Position numbers and translations under genes: made by a program. Below are positions 14,269 through 23,386 of a stretch of DNA of 64,000 nucleotides, piece by piece. The notes under the pieces are model-generated. The model ran no database searches. It worked only from the letters and a program-made list of their open reading frames with translations, and had not been told where the DNA came from. Origin of the DNA: an uncultured Rhodopila sp. Its GTDB lineage: Bacteria; Pseudomonadota; Alphaproteobacteria; Acetobacterales; Acetobacteraceae. Position 1 is the stretch's first letter, and the number at the start of each line of letters is the position of its first letter. The stretch is from assembly GCF_903944925.1 (NCBI RefSeq), contig NZ_CAJATU010000072.1:214833-278832 (forward strand), given 5' to 3'.

Positions 14269-15689
14269 AGGCGTTCAGGACCCCGAAGACCGCGTTGGGC
14301 GACATCGATGCCGAGGCCGCCGCCGCTTTGATCAGCGCAGCCGCCGACATTGCGCTCATTCTCGACGATAAAGGCGTGATCCGCGATGTCTCGATCGCGG
14401 ATGAGGGATTGTCGGCCGATCTCGCCGAACCCGCGGGCTGGGTCGGGAAGCCGTGGGTGGACACGGTCACCGAGGAAAGCCGCCAGAAGATCGAGGCCTT
14501 GATCGCCGGAGCCTCCTCCACGCAGGAACCGCGCTGGCGGCACGTCAACCACCCCCCCGCCCGCGGCGACGATGTACCTATACTTTATGCCGCTGTGCGG
14601 ACCGGCGGCCCGGGGCGAATCGTGGCGTTCGGCCGCGATTTGCGCGCGGTGTCGGCCTTGCAGCGGCGGCTGATCGACGCGCAGCAGTCGCTGGAACGCG
14701 ACTACGTGCGGATTCGCCATGTCGAGACGCGCTACCGGCTGCTGTTCCAGATGGCGTCGGATGCGGTGCTGATCGTCGACGGTGCGTCGCAGAAGGTGCT
14801 GGACAGCAATCCCACCGCCCGGCGGCTGTTCTCCCACGGCGCCGAACCGGGTCAGCCTTGGCCGTTCGCCGCCGCCTTTACGCCCGAGACGGCGCGCAGC
14901 GTCGAGCTGCTGCTGGCCGGCGTCCGTGCCTCCGGCCGCGCCGACGATGTGCACGCTCATCTCGCGGCGGACAAAGCCGAAGTCGTGGTCTCGGCCTCGC
15001 TGTTTCGCGATGAGGGCGGAGCGGCATGTCTGGTGCGCATATCTGTCCCGCAAGGAGAGCATGGCGGCGTCGCGGTTCCCAAGCTGAAATCGAAGCTGCT
15101 GAAGCTGATGGAGGGCGCCCCGGACGGTTTCGTCGTCGCCGGCGTCGATCTGCGCGTGATCACCGCCAATGCGGCGTTCCTCGAATTGGCGCAGCTGCCG
15201 ACTGAGGAACAGTGCCGCGGCGAATCGCTGAGCCGCTGGGTCGGGCGCACCGGCATCGACCTCGATATCCTGACCGCCAACCTCAAGCAGCACGGCTCGG
15301 TCCGGCTGTTCGCGACCATCATGCACGGCGAACTCGGCGAATTGTCGGAGGTGGAGATTTCCGCCGTCACGGTGATGAACGGCGGCCAGCCCTGCTTCGG
15401 CTTCGCGATTCGCGACGTCGGGCGGCGGCTGGAACGCGGCCCGGCGGTGGAGAAAGCACTGCCCCGGTCGCTGGATCATCTGACTGGCCTCATCGGACGG
15501 GTGGCCCTGAAGGATCTGGTGCGCGAGGCGACCGACGTGATCGAACGCCTGTGCATTGAGGCCGCGCTGAAGCTGACCGACGACAACCGCGCTTCGGCGG
15601 CGGAGATGCTCGGGCTGAGCCGGCAGAGCCTGTATGTAAAATTACGCCGTTACGGCCTGGGCGATGCCGAAACGGCGGGAGCGGATTAA
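14265..15689 (+). CDS. ppsR: PpsR/CrtJ, redox-responsive repressor of photosynthesis genes
   Basis: A 474-residue transcription factor with an N-terminal PAS-like region (about 20-125), a coiled linker, two more PAS domains (about 155-260 and 280-385) and a Fis-type helix-turn-helix at the C-terminus (AAEMLGLSRQSLYVKLRRYG, about 445-464). Cys255 and Cys430, the latter just before the HTH, match the redox-active pair of PpsR/CrtJ in position and spacing. It represses bch, crt and puc genes aerobically. The GTG start is the only usable one after an in-frame TGA at 14247 and gives the expected N-terminus MKAFRTPKTxLGDIDAEAA. bchG follows 18 bases later. Confidence 0.93.
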   Translation: MKAFRTPKTALGDIDAEAAAALISAAADIALILDDKGVIRDVSIADEGLSADLAEPAGWVGKPWVDTVTEESRQKIEALIAGASSTQEPRWRHVNHPPARGDDVPILYAAVRTGGPGRIVAFGRDLRAVSALQRRLIDAQQSLERDYVRIRHVETRYRLLFQMASDAVLIVDGASQKVLDSNPTARRLFSHGAEPGQPWPFAAAFTPETARSVELLLAGVRASGRADDVHAHLAADKAEVVVSASLFRDEGGAACLVRISVPQGEHGGVAVPKLKSKLLKLMEGAPDGFVVAGVDLRVITANAAFLELAQLPTEEQCRGESLSRWVGRTGIDLDILTANLKQHGSVRLFATIMHGELGELSEVEISAVTVMNGGQPCFGFAIRDVGRRLERGPAVEKALPRSLDHLTGLIGRVALKDLVREATDVIERLCIEAALKLTDDNRASAAEMLGLSRQSLYVKLRRYGLGDAETAGAD

Positions 15690-15707
15690 AGCAGCCGGGG
15701 AATCATC

Positions 15708-16619
15708 ATGTCGATTGCAGCCGAGCCGGTGGACCCCGGCATTAAAGTAACAACCAAGTCGCCGTCGCTGTCGGTGATGCTGGAGCTGATGCACCCGATC
15801 ACCTGGTTCGCCCCGATGTGGGCGTACATGTGCGGCGTGGTGTCGTCCGGCCAGCCGATTCTGTGGAACCTGCCGCTGATCCTGCTGGGCATCCTGATCG
15901 CCGGGCCGATGGTGTGCGGCACCAGCCAGGCCGCGAATGACTGGTTCGACCGGCATGTGGACGCCATCAATGAGCCGGACCGTCCGATTCCCTCCGGGCG
16001 GCTGCCGGGCCGGATGGGTTTGTGGATCGCGATCGTCTGGAGCGCGGTGTCGCTGCTGCTGGCGATCCCGCTCGGCAAATGGGGCTTCGGCGCGGTGCTG
16101 GTCGGGCTGACCCTGGCCTGGGCTTACAGCATGCCGCCGGTCCGCCTGAAGCAGGACGGCTGGCTCGGCAACCTGGCCTGCGGTGCGTGCTATGAAGGCC
16201 TGCCCTGGGTCACCGGCGCCGCCGTGATGGTCAACGGGCGTCCGGACTGGCGCATCCTGCTGGTGGCGCTGCTCTACAGCCTCGGCGCGCATGGCATCAT
16301 GACCCTGAACGATTTCAAGTCGGTGGAGGGCGATCTGCGCACCGGCATCCGGTCCCTGCCGGCGCAACTGGGTGTCGAACGCGCCGGCATCGTCGCCTGC
16401 CTGTTCATGGCCGCGCCGCAGATCATCGTGATCTTCCTGCTGAAGGACTGGCATTTCTACGGCCAGGCGATCGCCGTCTCCGTCCTGCTGGCCGCGCAGA
16501 TCGGCCTGATGATCTGGCTGCTGCAAAAGCCGAAGGAGCGGGCGCCCGCTTACAACGGCTCCGGCACAACCCTTTACGTTATCGGTATGTTGGTCACCGC
16601 CTTTGCGCTGCGGCCGTGA
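15708..16619 (+). CDS. bchG: BchG, bacteriochlorophyll synthase
   Basis: A 303-residue UbiA-family prenyltransferase with about eight or nine membrane helices that esterifies bacteriochlorophyllide a with geranylgeranyl-PP. The first Asp-rich motif is NDWFDRHVDAINEPDRPIPSG and the second is NDFKSVEGD. Both are specific to (bacterio)chlorophyll synthases. It follows ppsR closely and precedes bchP by 22 bases, so the last two steps of bacteriochlorophyll synthesis are co-transcribed with their regulators. Confidence 0.97.
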   Translation: MSIAAEPVDPGIKVTTKSPSLSVMLELMHPITWFAPMWAYMCGVVSSGQPILWNLPLILLGILIAGPMVCGTSQAANDWFDRHVDAINEPDRPIPSGRLPGRMGLWIAIVWSAVSLLLAIPLGKWGFGAVLVGLTLAWAYSMPPVRLKQDGWLGNLACGACYEGLPWVTGAAVMVNGRPDWRILLVALLYSLGAHGIMTLNDFKSVEGDLRTGIRSLPAQLGVERAGIVACLFMAAPQIIVIFLLKDWHFYGQAIAVSVLLAAQIGLMIWLLQKPKERAPAYNGSGTTLYVIGMLVTAFALRP

Positions 16620-16641
16620 TTTGAGATTGGAGAAGACTGCC

Positions 16642-17829
16642 ATGGAACAGACATATGACGCCGTGGTTGTCGGCGGAGGGCCGTCCGGCTCGACAGCGGC
16701 GACCGAACTGGCCCGGGCCGGACGCTCGGTGGTGCTGCTGGATCGCGCGGGGCGGATCAAGCCGTGCGGCGGGGCGATACCGCCTCGGCTGATCCGCGAC
16801 TTCGGCATTCCCGACAGCCTGATCTGCGCGCGGATCACCTCGGCGCGGATGGTGTCGCCGTCGTCGAAGGGCGTGGACATGCCGATCGACACGGGCGGCT
16901 ATGTCGGGATGGTCAATCGGGATGAGTTCGACGAGTGGCTGCGCGACCGGGCGGCGAAGTGCGGGGCGCAGCGGGTCACCGGCACGTTCGAGACGGTCAC
17001 GCGCGATCCGGACGGCGTGGCGGTGGTGAACTATCTGCCGAAGGGCGCCGACAAGGATGCGCCCCGGCTGCGGCTGCGGGCGAAGGTGGTTGTCGGCGCG
17101 GACGGGGCGAAATCGAAGGTCGCATTGCAGTGCGTGAAGGGTGCCGAATACATCAAGTACGTGTTCGCGTACCACGAGATCATCAAGGCGCCGACGGAGA
17201 ATTTCGATCCGGACCGCTGCGACGTCTATTACCAGGGCAAGATTTCCCCCGATTTCTATGGCTGGGTGTTTCCGCACGGCAAGACTGCCAGCGTCGGCAG
17301 CGGTTCGGCGCATAAGGGGTTCTCGTTGCGCACATCGGTCAAGGATTTGCGGGCCGAGGCCGGGCTGTCCGGGGCGGAGACGATCCGCGGCGAGGGCGCG
17401 CCGATACCGATGCGGCCGATGAAGCGCTGGGACAACGGCAAGGACGTCGTGCTGGCGGGCGATGCGGCCGGCGTGGTCGCTCCGGCTTCGGGCGAGGGCA
17501 TCTACTACGCCATGGAAGGCGGCCGTTTGGCGGGTGTCGCGGCGGAGGCGTTCCTGGCCACCGGCAATGTCGAGGAGCTGAAAAGCGCCCGCAAGGTCTT
17601 CATGAAGGCGCATGGCCGCGTGTTCTGGATCCTGGGCATGATGCAGTGGTTCTGGTATTCCACCGACAAGCGCCGCGAACGGTTCGTCAGCATCTGCGCC
17701 GACAAGGACGTTCAGCGGCTGACCTGGGAATCCTACATGGAAAAGAAGCTGACGCGGAAAGATCCGCTGGCCCATATTCGTATCTTCTTCAAGGATGTGG
17801 CGCATCTTTTGGGTCTGGTGGACGCGTGA
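16642..17829 (+). CDS. bchP: BchP, geranylgeranyl diphosphate/bacteriochlorophyll reductase
   Basis: A 395-residue FAD-dependent reductase that reduces the geranylgeranyl tail to phytyl. The Rossmann motif VVVGGGPSGSTAA is at about residues 8-20. KPCGGAIPPRL, the GWVFPHGKTASVGSG segment and a second FAD motif, LAGDAAGVVAPASGEGI, are all typical. The ATG at 16642 has GGAGAAG upstream; the open frame extends 13 codons further but would overlap bchG. Its stop overlaps the tspO start as GTGA. Confidence 0.96.
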   Translation: MEQTYDAVVVGGGPSGSTAATELARAGRSVVLLDRAGRIKPCGGAIPPRLIRDFGIPDSLICARITSARMVSPSSKGVDMPIDTGGYVGMVNRDEFDEWLRDRAAKCGAQRVTGTFETVTRDPDGVAVVNYLPKGADKDAPRLRLRAKVVVGADGAKSKVALQCVKGAEYIKYVFAYHEIIKAPTENFDPDRCDVYYQGKISPDFYGWVFPHGKTASVGSGSAHKGFSLRTSVKDLRAEAGLSGAETIRGEGAPIPMRPMKRWDNGKDVVLAGDAAGVVAPASGEGIYYAMEGGRLAGVAAEAFLATGNVEELKSARKVFMKAHGRVFWILGMMQWFWYSTDKRRERFVSICADKDVQRLTWESYMEKKLTRKDPLAHIRIFFKDVAHLLGLVDA

Positions 17830-18302
17830 CCTGGGCCATCGTCGTTGCCGTCGTCTGGGGCATCATCGTCGGGGGCGCCGGTGCGGGCCTGACCAATTTG
17901 TCGTCCTGGTACCATGACACTCTGATCAAGCCGTCCTGGCAGCCGCCGGACTGGCTGTTCGGGCCGGCCTGGACGCTGATCCTGGCGTTGGCGTCGTGGG
18001 CGCTTTATTTGGGGCTGAAGAACGCTCCGGGTTGGGGCAGCCGCGCGCTGATCATCGGGCTGTTCGTGCTGAACGGTGCGGCCAATCTCGGCTGGAGTCC
18101 GCTGTTCTTCCGGCTGCAACGGCCGGATTGGGCGCTGTATGAGGTGCCGCTGCTGTGGCTGGCGATCCTGATCCCGGCGTTGGTGCTGCGGCCGATATCC
18201 GGGGCGGCGAGTCTTTTGATGGTGCCGTATCTGTGCTGGGTGTCGTTCGCGGCGTACCTGAACTGGACGATCGTTCGGATCAATCCACCGTTCGGGGCGT
18301 AG
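17826..18302 (+). CDS. tspO: TspO/MBR family tryptophan-rich sensory protein
   Basis: A 158-residue membrane protein with five hydrophobic helices and many tryptophans. Family motifs are KPSWQPPDWLFGPAWT (loop after helix 1), NGAANLGWSPLFF and the C-terminal WVSFAAYLNWTI. In Rhodobacter, TspO binds porphyrins and lowers photopigment gene expression in response to oxygen. The GTG start at 17826 overlaps the bchP stop by four bases, so the protein should be made together with BchP. Placement behind bchP rather than among crt genes is worth noting. Confidence 0.94.
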   Translation: MTWAIVVAVVWGIIVGGAGAGLTNLSSWYHDTLIKPSWQPPDWLFGPAWTLILALASWALYLGLKNAPGWGSRALIIGLFVLNGAANLGWSPLFFRLQRPDWALYEVPLLWLAILIPALVLRPISGAASLLMVPYLCWVSFAAYLNWTIVRINPPFGA

Positions 18303-18406
18303 GGGGGACGACCACCGGACACTCTTGGCAAGAGCGAGCCGGAGTAGGTGAGGCCTGCCTGGCTCCGGAGTGAATCCGCCGCGCCTGTGCTGCTTTTGCG
18401 ACTGCA

Positions 18407-18556
18407 TTTTTCAGCGCAGAGAACGCTGAGATTATGAGATCGCAGAGATTTTTTTCCTCGGCAGCGAGGCCGGAGGTTGCAATCTGAGTACTACGGCAAA
18501 TGCGCAAAGTCTTCTCTGCGTTATCATAATCTTATCGTTCTCTGCGCTAAAAAAAC
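18407..18556. repeat. Imperfect long inverted repeat (CGCAGAG-type intergenic element)
   Basis: Arms of about 45 bases at 18407-18452 and 18511-18556 are imperfect reverse complements. Each carries AGCGCAGAGAACG, then ATTATGA, then CGCAGAGA, bounded by runs of T or A. The loop of about 58 bases contains a smaller hairpin (CCTCG-GCAG-CGAGG). It lies in the 503-base gap after tspO and is more AT-rich than its surroundings. It resembles a non-autonomous miniature repeat or a strong stem-loop that could end transcription from tspO. I see no second copy in the window and no coding sequence in the rest of 18303-18805. Confidence 0.7.
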
Positions 18557-18805
18557 AAAGCCCGATGCGCCCGCCAAGCCCGACACGTCACCCCGGGTTT
18601 ACCGTTCTCCCAAACTCAAGCCCATGACCCGAAATCACGGCCCGAACTCAACCGAACAGATCATCGCCATCACCGTCACACCTGGCCGGATGGCCGTCCT
18701 CCACCCCTTGCCATGGGGAGGCGGGAGCAAGCGTATATGCCGGCCGGCCGATCGAGCGAGGGAACGGGGCGGCAGCCATGACTCCGGCGGCCGCCGGGAT
18801 TTACC

Positions 18806-19996
18806 TTGACCCGTACTGCAGCGATCATAGGCGGAGGCCCCGCCGGCCTCATGGCGGCCGAGGTGCTGGCCGGGGCGGGCCTGCACGTCACGATCTACGA
18901 CCACATGCCCTCCGTCGGCCGCAAACTGCTGATGGCCGGCCGCGGCGGGTTGAACCTGACCCACGCCGAACCGCTGGACAGCTTTCTGTCGCGCTACGGC
19001 ACGGCGCGGGTCTGGCTGGAGCCGATGATCCGCGCCTTTCCGCCCGAAGCGCTGATCGCCTGGTGCAATGGCCTCGGGCAGCCGACATTTGTCGGGTCCA
19101 GCGGCCGCGTGTTTCCAACCGCGATGAAGGCATCGCCGCTGCTGCGGGCCTCGCTTCGCCGGCTGGGAGAGTTGGGCGTGCAGTTACGTGCCCGGCAGCG
19201 CTGGACCGGGTGGTCTGCCGACGGCGCGTTGTCCTTCGACAACGGCGCAGCCGATCGGCCGGGCGTCACGATTTTGGCGTGCGGTGGGGCGTCCTGGCCG
19301 CGGCTCGGCTCCGACGCTACCTGGACCGGAAACCTGCCCGGCGCGGTCGCGCCGTTCCGGCCGGCGAATTGCGGCTTCCTGGTGGACTGGTCGCCGCATC
19401 TGCGCGACCGCTTCGCCGGCAGGCCGTTGAAGCGCCTGGCAATCCGGTTCGGCGGTGACATCGTCCGCGGCGAGGCGGTGATCACGGCCGGGGGTCTTGA
19501 GGGCGGCGCGATCTACGCTCTGTCCGCCCGCCTGCGCGACGCCATCGCAGCGAACGGTTCGGCCACGATCGAGATCGATCTGCGGCCGGACCTCGGCCAG
19601 GCGGCGCTGGCGGACCGCCTCGGCGGTCCGCGGCGCAGCCAGTCGCTGGCCAACACACTGCGCAAGCAGGCGGGGCTGCCGCCGGAATGCATCTGCCTGG
19701 TGCAGGAAGCCTTGCACGCCGGTGCTCGGTCCGGCGACCTGGCTGCGCTGATCAAGCACCTGCCGCTGCGGCTGACCGCACCCGCCCCGATAGAACGGGC
19801 GATCTCCTCGGCCGGCGGCCTGCGCGCCGATGCGTTCGACTCCAACCTGATGCTGCGCGACCGCCCCGGCGTGTTCGCCGCGGGAGAAATGCTGGACTGG
19901 GAGGCGCCGACGGGCGGCTATTTGCTGCAAGCCTGCTTCAGTACCGGTGTCGCCGCCGCTAAAGGTGCGCTTGCATGGCTGGATCGCCCCGCCTGA
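18806..19996 (+). CDS. BaiN/HI0933-type FAD-dependent flavoprotein
   Basis: A 396-residue NAD(P)/FAD-binding protein of the HI0933/BaiN group (TIGR03862-like). The FAD motif IIGGGPAGLMAAE is at residues 7-19, followed by GRKLLMAGRGGLNLTH and later FAAGEMLDWEAPTGGYLLQACFSTG, the signature of this group. The substrate is unknown. The only in-frame start after an upstream TGA is a TTG at 18806, and there is no clear ribosome site, so expression may be low. No functional link to the photosynthesis genes is evident. Confidence 0.85.
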   Translation: MTRTAAIIGGGPAGLMAAEVLAGAGLHVTIYDHMPSVGRKLLMAGRGGLNLTHAEPLDSFLSRYGTARVWLEPMIRAFPPEALIAWCNGLGQPTFVGSSGRVFPTAMKASPLLRASLRRLGELGVQLRARQRWTGWSADGALSFDNGAADRPGVTILACGGASWPRLGSDATWTGNLPGAVAPFRPANCGFLVDWSPHLRDRFAGRPLKRLAIRFGGDIVRGEAVITAGGLEGGAIYALSARLRDAIAANGSATIEIDLRPDLGQAALADRLGGPRRSQSLANTLRKQAGLPPECICLVQEALHAGARSGDLAALIKHLPLRLTAPAPIERAISSAGGLRADAFDSNLMLRDRPGVFAAGEMLDWEAPTGGYLLQACFSTGVAAAKGALAWLDRPA

Positions 19997-20071
19997 ACGG
20001 CCCGGCGGGTTGCGTCCGGCGAAAGCTTGGTTCACATCAGCCGTTTGGATCGCATCACATCCGGAGAAACC

Positions 20072-21505
20072 ATGTCCGCCAGCAGGCCACGCACCCTTTT
20101 CGACAAGATCTGGGACAGCCACGTCGTGGAGCGCCTTCCTGACGGCACCTGCATCCTCTACATCGACCGCCACCTCGTGCATGAGGTCACCAGCCCGCAG
20201 GCTTTCGAGGGCCTGCGCGCCGCGGGCCGCAAGGTGCGCCGCCCGGACTGCACCATCGCCGTGGCGGACCACAACATCCCGACCGTCGGCTCGCGCATTC
20301 CCGCCGATATCAAGGAGGAAGACAGCCGCATCCAGGTCGAGACGCTGGAGAAGAACGTCGTTGAGTTCGGCGTGCCGTACATCCCGATCCTGGATGTGCG
20401 CCAGGGCATCGTGCACATCATCGGGCCGGAGCTGGGCCTGTCGCTGCCGGGGACGACGATCGTCTGCGGCGACAGCCACACCTCCACACACGGCGCGCTG
20501 GGCGCGCTGGCCTTCGGCATAGGCACGTCGGAGGTGGAGCATGTGCTGGCCACCCAGACGCTGCTGCAGAACCCGGCGAAGAACATGCAGATCGATGTCT
20601 CGGGGACGCTGGGCTTCGGCTGCTCGGCCAAGGACATCGTGCTGGCGATCATCGGCAAGATTACCACGGCCGGCGGCAACGGGCACGTCATCGAGTATAC
20701 CGGCGACACCATCCGCGCTTTGGACATGGCCGGGCGCTGCACGGTGAGCAACATGTCGATCGAGGCGGGCGCGCGGGCGGGGTTGATCGCCCCGGACCAG
20801 ACCACGTTCGACTATCTGCACGGGCGGGATTTTGCCCCCAAGGGCGAGGCGTTCGAGCAGGCGGTGGCCTACTGGAAGACGCTACCGTCGGACCCGGGCG
20901 CGCATTTCGACACGGTCGTGAAACTGACCGCGGCGGAAATCGCGCCGATGGTGACCTGGGGGACGACTCCGGGCGCGGTGGTGCCGGTCACGGGCGTCGT
21001 GCCGAACCCGGCGGACGAGGCCGACGAGGGCAGGCGGTTCCAGTTGAACCGGATGCTCGAATACATGGCGCTGAGGCCCGGGCAGGCGCTGCAGGATCTG
21101 CGGATCGACGTGGTGTTCATCGGCTCCTGCACCAACGGCCGCATCGAGGACATCCGCGCCGCCGCCGCCGTGGCGAAGGGCCGCCACGTTGCCGACGGCG
21201 TGCAAGCTCTGGTGGTGCCCGGCTCCGGCCTGGTCAAGCGTCAGGCGGAGGAGGAGGGGCTGGATCGCGTGCTGCTGGAGGCCGGGTTCGAATGGCGCGA
21301 CCCGTGCTGTTCGATGTGCCTGGGCATGAACCCCGACAAGCTGACCCCCGGGCAGCGCTGCGCCAGCACGTCGAACCGTAACTTCGAGGGCCGCCAGGGA
21401 CCGAATGGCCGGACACACCTGCTGTCCCCCGCAATGGCGGCCGCGGCGGCGGTGACCGGGCGGCTGACGGACGTGCGGCAGTTAAGCTGGACGAAGGGTA
21501 GCTGA
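20072..21505 (+). CDS. leuC: LeuC, isopropylmalate dehydratase large subunit
   Basis: A 477-residue aconitase-family protein that, with LeuD, isomerises 2-isopropylmalate to 3-isopropylmalate in leucine synthesis. It has the [11 protein letters not shown] motif and the three [4Fe-4S] cysteines (FIGSCTNGR, and [11 protein letters not shown] near the end). The ATG at 20072 has GGAGA upstream; an earlier in-frame start is unlikely. Unlike a compact leuCDB operon, leuD is separated by 1.24 kb carrying two minus-strand loci. Confidence 0.97.
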   Translation: MSASRPRTLFDKIWDSHVVERLPDGTCILYIDRHLVHEVTSPQAFEGLRAAGRKVRRPDCTIAVADHNIPTVGSRIPADIKEEDSRIQVETLEKNVVEFGVPYIPILDVRQGIVHIIGPELGLSLPGTTIVCGDSHTSTHGALGALAFGIGTSEVEHVLATQTLLQNPAKNMQIDVSGTLGFGCSAKDIVLAIIGKITTAGGNGHVIEYTGDTIRALDMAGRCTVSNMSIEAGARAGLIAPDQTTFDYLHGRDFAPKGEAFEQAVAYWKTLPSDPGAHFDTVVKLTAAEIAPMVTWGTTPGAVVPVTGVVPNPADEADEGRRFQLNRMLEYMALRPGQALQDLRIDVVFIGSCTNGRIEDIRAAAAVAKGRHVADGVQALVVPGSGLVKRQAEEEGLDRVLLEAGFEWRDPCCSMCLGMNPDKLTPGQRCASTSNRNFEGRQGPNGRTHLLSPAMAAAAAVTGRLTDVRQLSWTKGS

Positions 21506-21581
21506 CGGGCCGAGGCGAAGATATCAGGTGGATATTGTGGCGGTCATATACACCCGCGTCGGTTAAGATGCTTTGACGCCG

Positions 21582-21927
21582 TCAGAGCAAGAGAGTTCGC
21601 CAAGGAGGCACTACGCCACGTGAACGCCAAATATGCTCAATTGCCTTCGAGAACCTTGGAACCGCGTTCGCCCGTTTTTTTGGTGTGTGAGTCGACAACT
21701 CAAGGCCGGTGTTAACAGTCAGGCTCTGACGGATCGTGGTCTCCAAATCGACATCCGTGCCATGGTCGCGCGTAAAACGCCGCGGCCGTCTCACGCCCTC
21801 CCCAACCCTCAGAGGCTTCCAGCGCACGTTCCACAACCTCATCAATGCAGCGGCTTTCACGGCGCGCCAGCCGATGCGCAAGATCATGCGCCTTCACGCT
21901 CCGAAAAGGCCTCTGTGGCTCCGCCAT
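21582..21927 (-). pseudogene. Frameshifted VapB-like antitoxin remnant
   Basis: The ATG at 21925-21927 has a good ribosome site (CGGAGG). The first ~55 residues (PFRSVKAHDLAHRLARRESR, EVVERALEAS, AAAFYAR) look like a ribbon-helix-helix antitoxin of the VapB/Rv0623 kind. Near 21770-21776 the sensible reading moves to another frame, which continues DHGTDVDLETTIRQS, the usual ending of such antitoxins. A single indel therefore seems to have broken the gene. No VapC toxin is found downstream. Exact 3' end uncertain; the second frame runs to 21582. The remainder of 21506-22009 shows nothing else. Confidence 0.45.
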
Positions 21928-22009
21928 GTTGGCCTCCGTTCGGTTGGAGCTTTTTCACGCTCACCGGAAAGATGCGAACGCTGCCAAACTGCCATGCCCC
22001 GGCCGCCGG

Positions 22010-22444
22010 CTACGGATCGTCTGACAGCAGATAATCCAGCGTCACCGGGCACACATCCGGCACCGGAAGCGGCGGCTGGCCGTCGATTGCGTCCGGCATC
22101 GCGTGCAACGCCCGTCGATAAATCTTCGCCAGGTCGATCTTCTGGCGCATGGAAGGCACGAAACGATCTGCTGCGTCGCCGCGGAACCGCCGGGCTTCGC
22201 CTCGCCAGTGCGGCACATCACGGGAAAGCGGCCACGCCTCGGTCTTGAGTCTGTGGAGCAGCGCCTGCGTCAACAGCGACGTAACCGCATGGAGTTGCTC
22301 GTTGCCCACGCTTTCGATCTCCTCGGCGAGGTTCGGCCAGTCCAGTTCGGCCTCGTTGACCAAATCGCCGGCAGCTCGGCGGCGCAGGAGCGCGGCCTGG
22401 TACTCGGACCAAAGCAGGATGTCGTTCTCGTAGAGATCACTCAT
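22010..22444 (-). CDS. DUF29 family protein
   Basis: A 144-residue DUF29 protein, recognised by the N-terminal MSDLYENDILLWSEYQAALLR, the central NLAEEIESVGNEQ and a long basic helical middle. No function is established for the family; such genes are abundant and often paralogous in cyanobacteria and Acetobacteraceae. It lies between leuC and leuD on the opposite strand with a strong GGAGGAG ribosome site. A second member is at 24750-25181 in this window. Confidence 0.85.
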   Translation of the reverse strand: MSDLYENDILLWSEYQAALLRRRAAGDLVNEAELDWPNLAEEIESVGNEQLHAVTSLLTQALLHRLKTEAWPLSRDVPHWRGEARRFRGDAADRFVPSMRQKIDLAKIYRRALHAMPDAIDGQPPLPVPDVCPVTLDYLLSDDP

Positions 22445-22746
22445 CGGCTCCTCCGGCTCGTGCTGTTGCCCGCTTGGCTCGGTCGTCGATCGCCCGGTTG
22501 CTCAGAGCGGCACGGCTTTAGCCCATTCGGCTCGCCATTTCGTCCTGCCTTCGCGGGCGGTTCGGGTGCGATCGTCTCGGGCTCCGCCACGTCGCCCTCC
22601 GTCGGGTTGCCGCTTCGTTTCTGAACTAATGTTGCGAGCGCCGGATGGCAAGGCCGGCTGCAATGGCCCTCTCACGTCGGGCTTGGCATAAGTGTCACGA
22701 TCTATATGGTAAACGGGGTGAAAACCCGACCGGCCGGAAAGCGAGC
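22445..22746. other. Intergenic region upstream of leuD
   Basis: A 302-base gap between the divergent DUF29 gene and leuD. Apart from the DUF29 ribosome site and a candidate leuD promoter at 22683-22710, I see no gene, RNA or strong hairpin. Confidence 0.5.
22683..22710 (+). promoter_or_regulatory. Candidate promoter for leuD-leuB
   Basis: TTGGCA (22683-22688), a 16-base spacer, then TATGGT (22705-22710), 37 bases before the leuD start. An own promoter is expected because leuD is cut off from leuC. No leucine-rich leader peptide or T-box is visible. Confidence 0.35.
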
Positions 22747-23367
22747 ATGACCCCCTTCACCACCTTGACCGCCATCGCGGCGCCGATGCCGATGCAGAAC
22801 ATCGACACGGATAAGATCATCCCGGCGCGGTTCCTGAAGACCATCAAGCGCTCCGGCCTCGGCGTCCACCTGTTCGACCCGCTGCGGTTCAACAAGGACG
22901 GCTCCGAGAACCCGGACTTCGTGCTGAACAAGGAACCCTACCGCCGGGCGCAGATCATTATCGCGCACGAAAACTTCGGCTGCGGCTCATCCCGGGAGCA
23001 CGCCCCCTGGGCGCTGCTCGACTTCGGCATCCGCTGCATCATCGCGCCCGACTTCGCCGATATCTTCTACAACAACAGCTTCAAGAACGGCATCCTGCCG
23101 ATCCGCCTGCCGCGCGCGGTGTGCGACCAGCTGATCGAGGATTCGAAGCTCGGCGGCAACGCCCGCGTCACCATCGACCTCGCCCGCCAGCTCGTCATCC
23201 GCCCCAACGGCGAGGAGATCGGCTTTGACATCGACCCATTCCGCAAGCATTCGCTGTTGAACGGGCTGGACGATATCGGCCAGACCCTCCAGCACGGCCC
23301 CCGGATCGATAGCTTCGAAGCGAACCGCCGCAGGACCCAGTCCTGGATGCCATCCACCGCCGCCTGA
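22747..23367 (+). CDS. leuD: LeuD, isopropylmalate dehydratase small subunit
   Basis: A 206-residue swivel-domain subunit that pairs with LeuC. Motifs: [14 protein letters not shown] (residues ~18-31) and [15 protein letters not shown], with the usual [16 protein letters not shown]. The ATG at 22747 gives the normal family N-terminus; the frame is open further upstream but the added residues do not resemble LeuD. It is followed by leuB 19 bases later. Confidence 0.97.
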   Translation: MTPFTTLTAIAAPMPMQNIDTDKIIPARFLKTIKRSGLGVHLFDPLRFNKDGSENPDFVLNKEPYRRAQIIIAHENFGCGSSREHAPWALLDFGIRCIIAPDFADIFYNNSFKNGILPIRLPRAVCDQLIEDSKLGGNARVTIDLARQLVIRPNGEEIGFDIDPFRKHSLLNGLDDIGQTLQHGPRIDSFEANRRRTQSWMPSTAA

Positions 23368-23386
23368 ACCGCTCGAAAGACCCGCC

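Noticed and set aside
18477..18809. 110-codon plus-strand frame before the flavoprotein
   Set aside because: Begins inside the inverted repeat, no ribosome site, no family-like residues.
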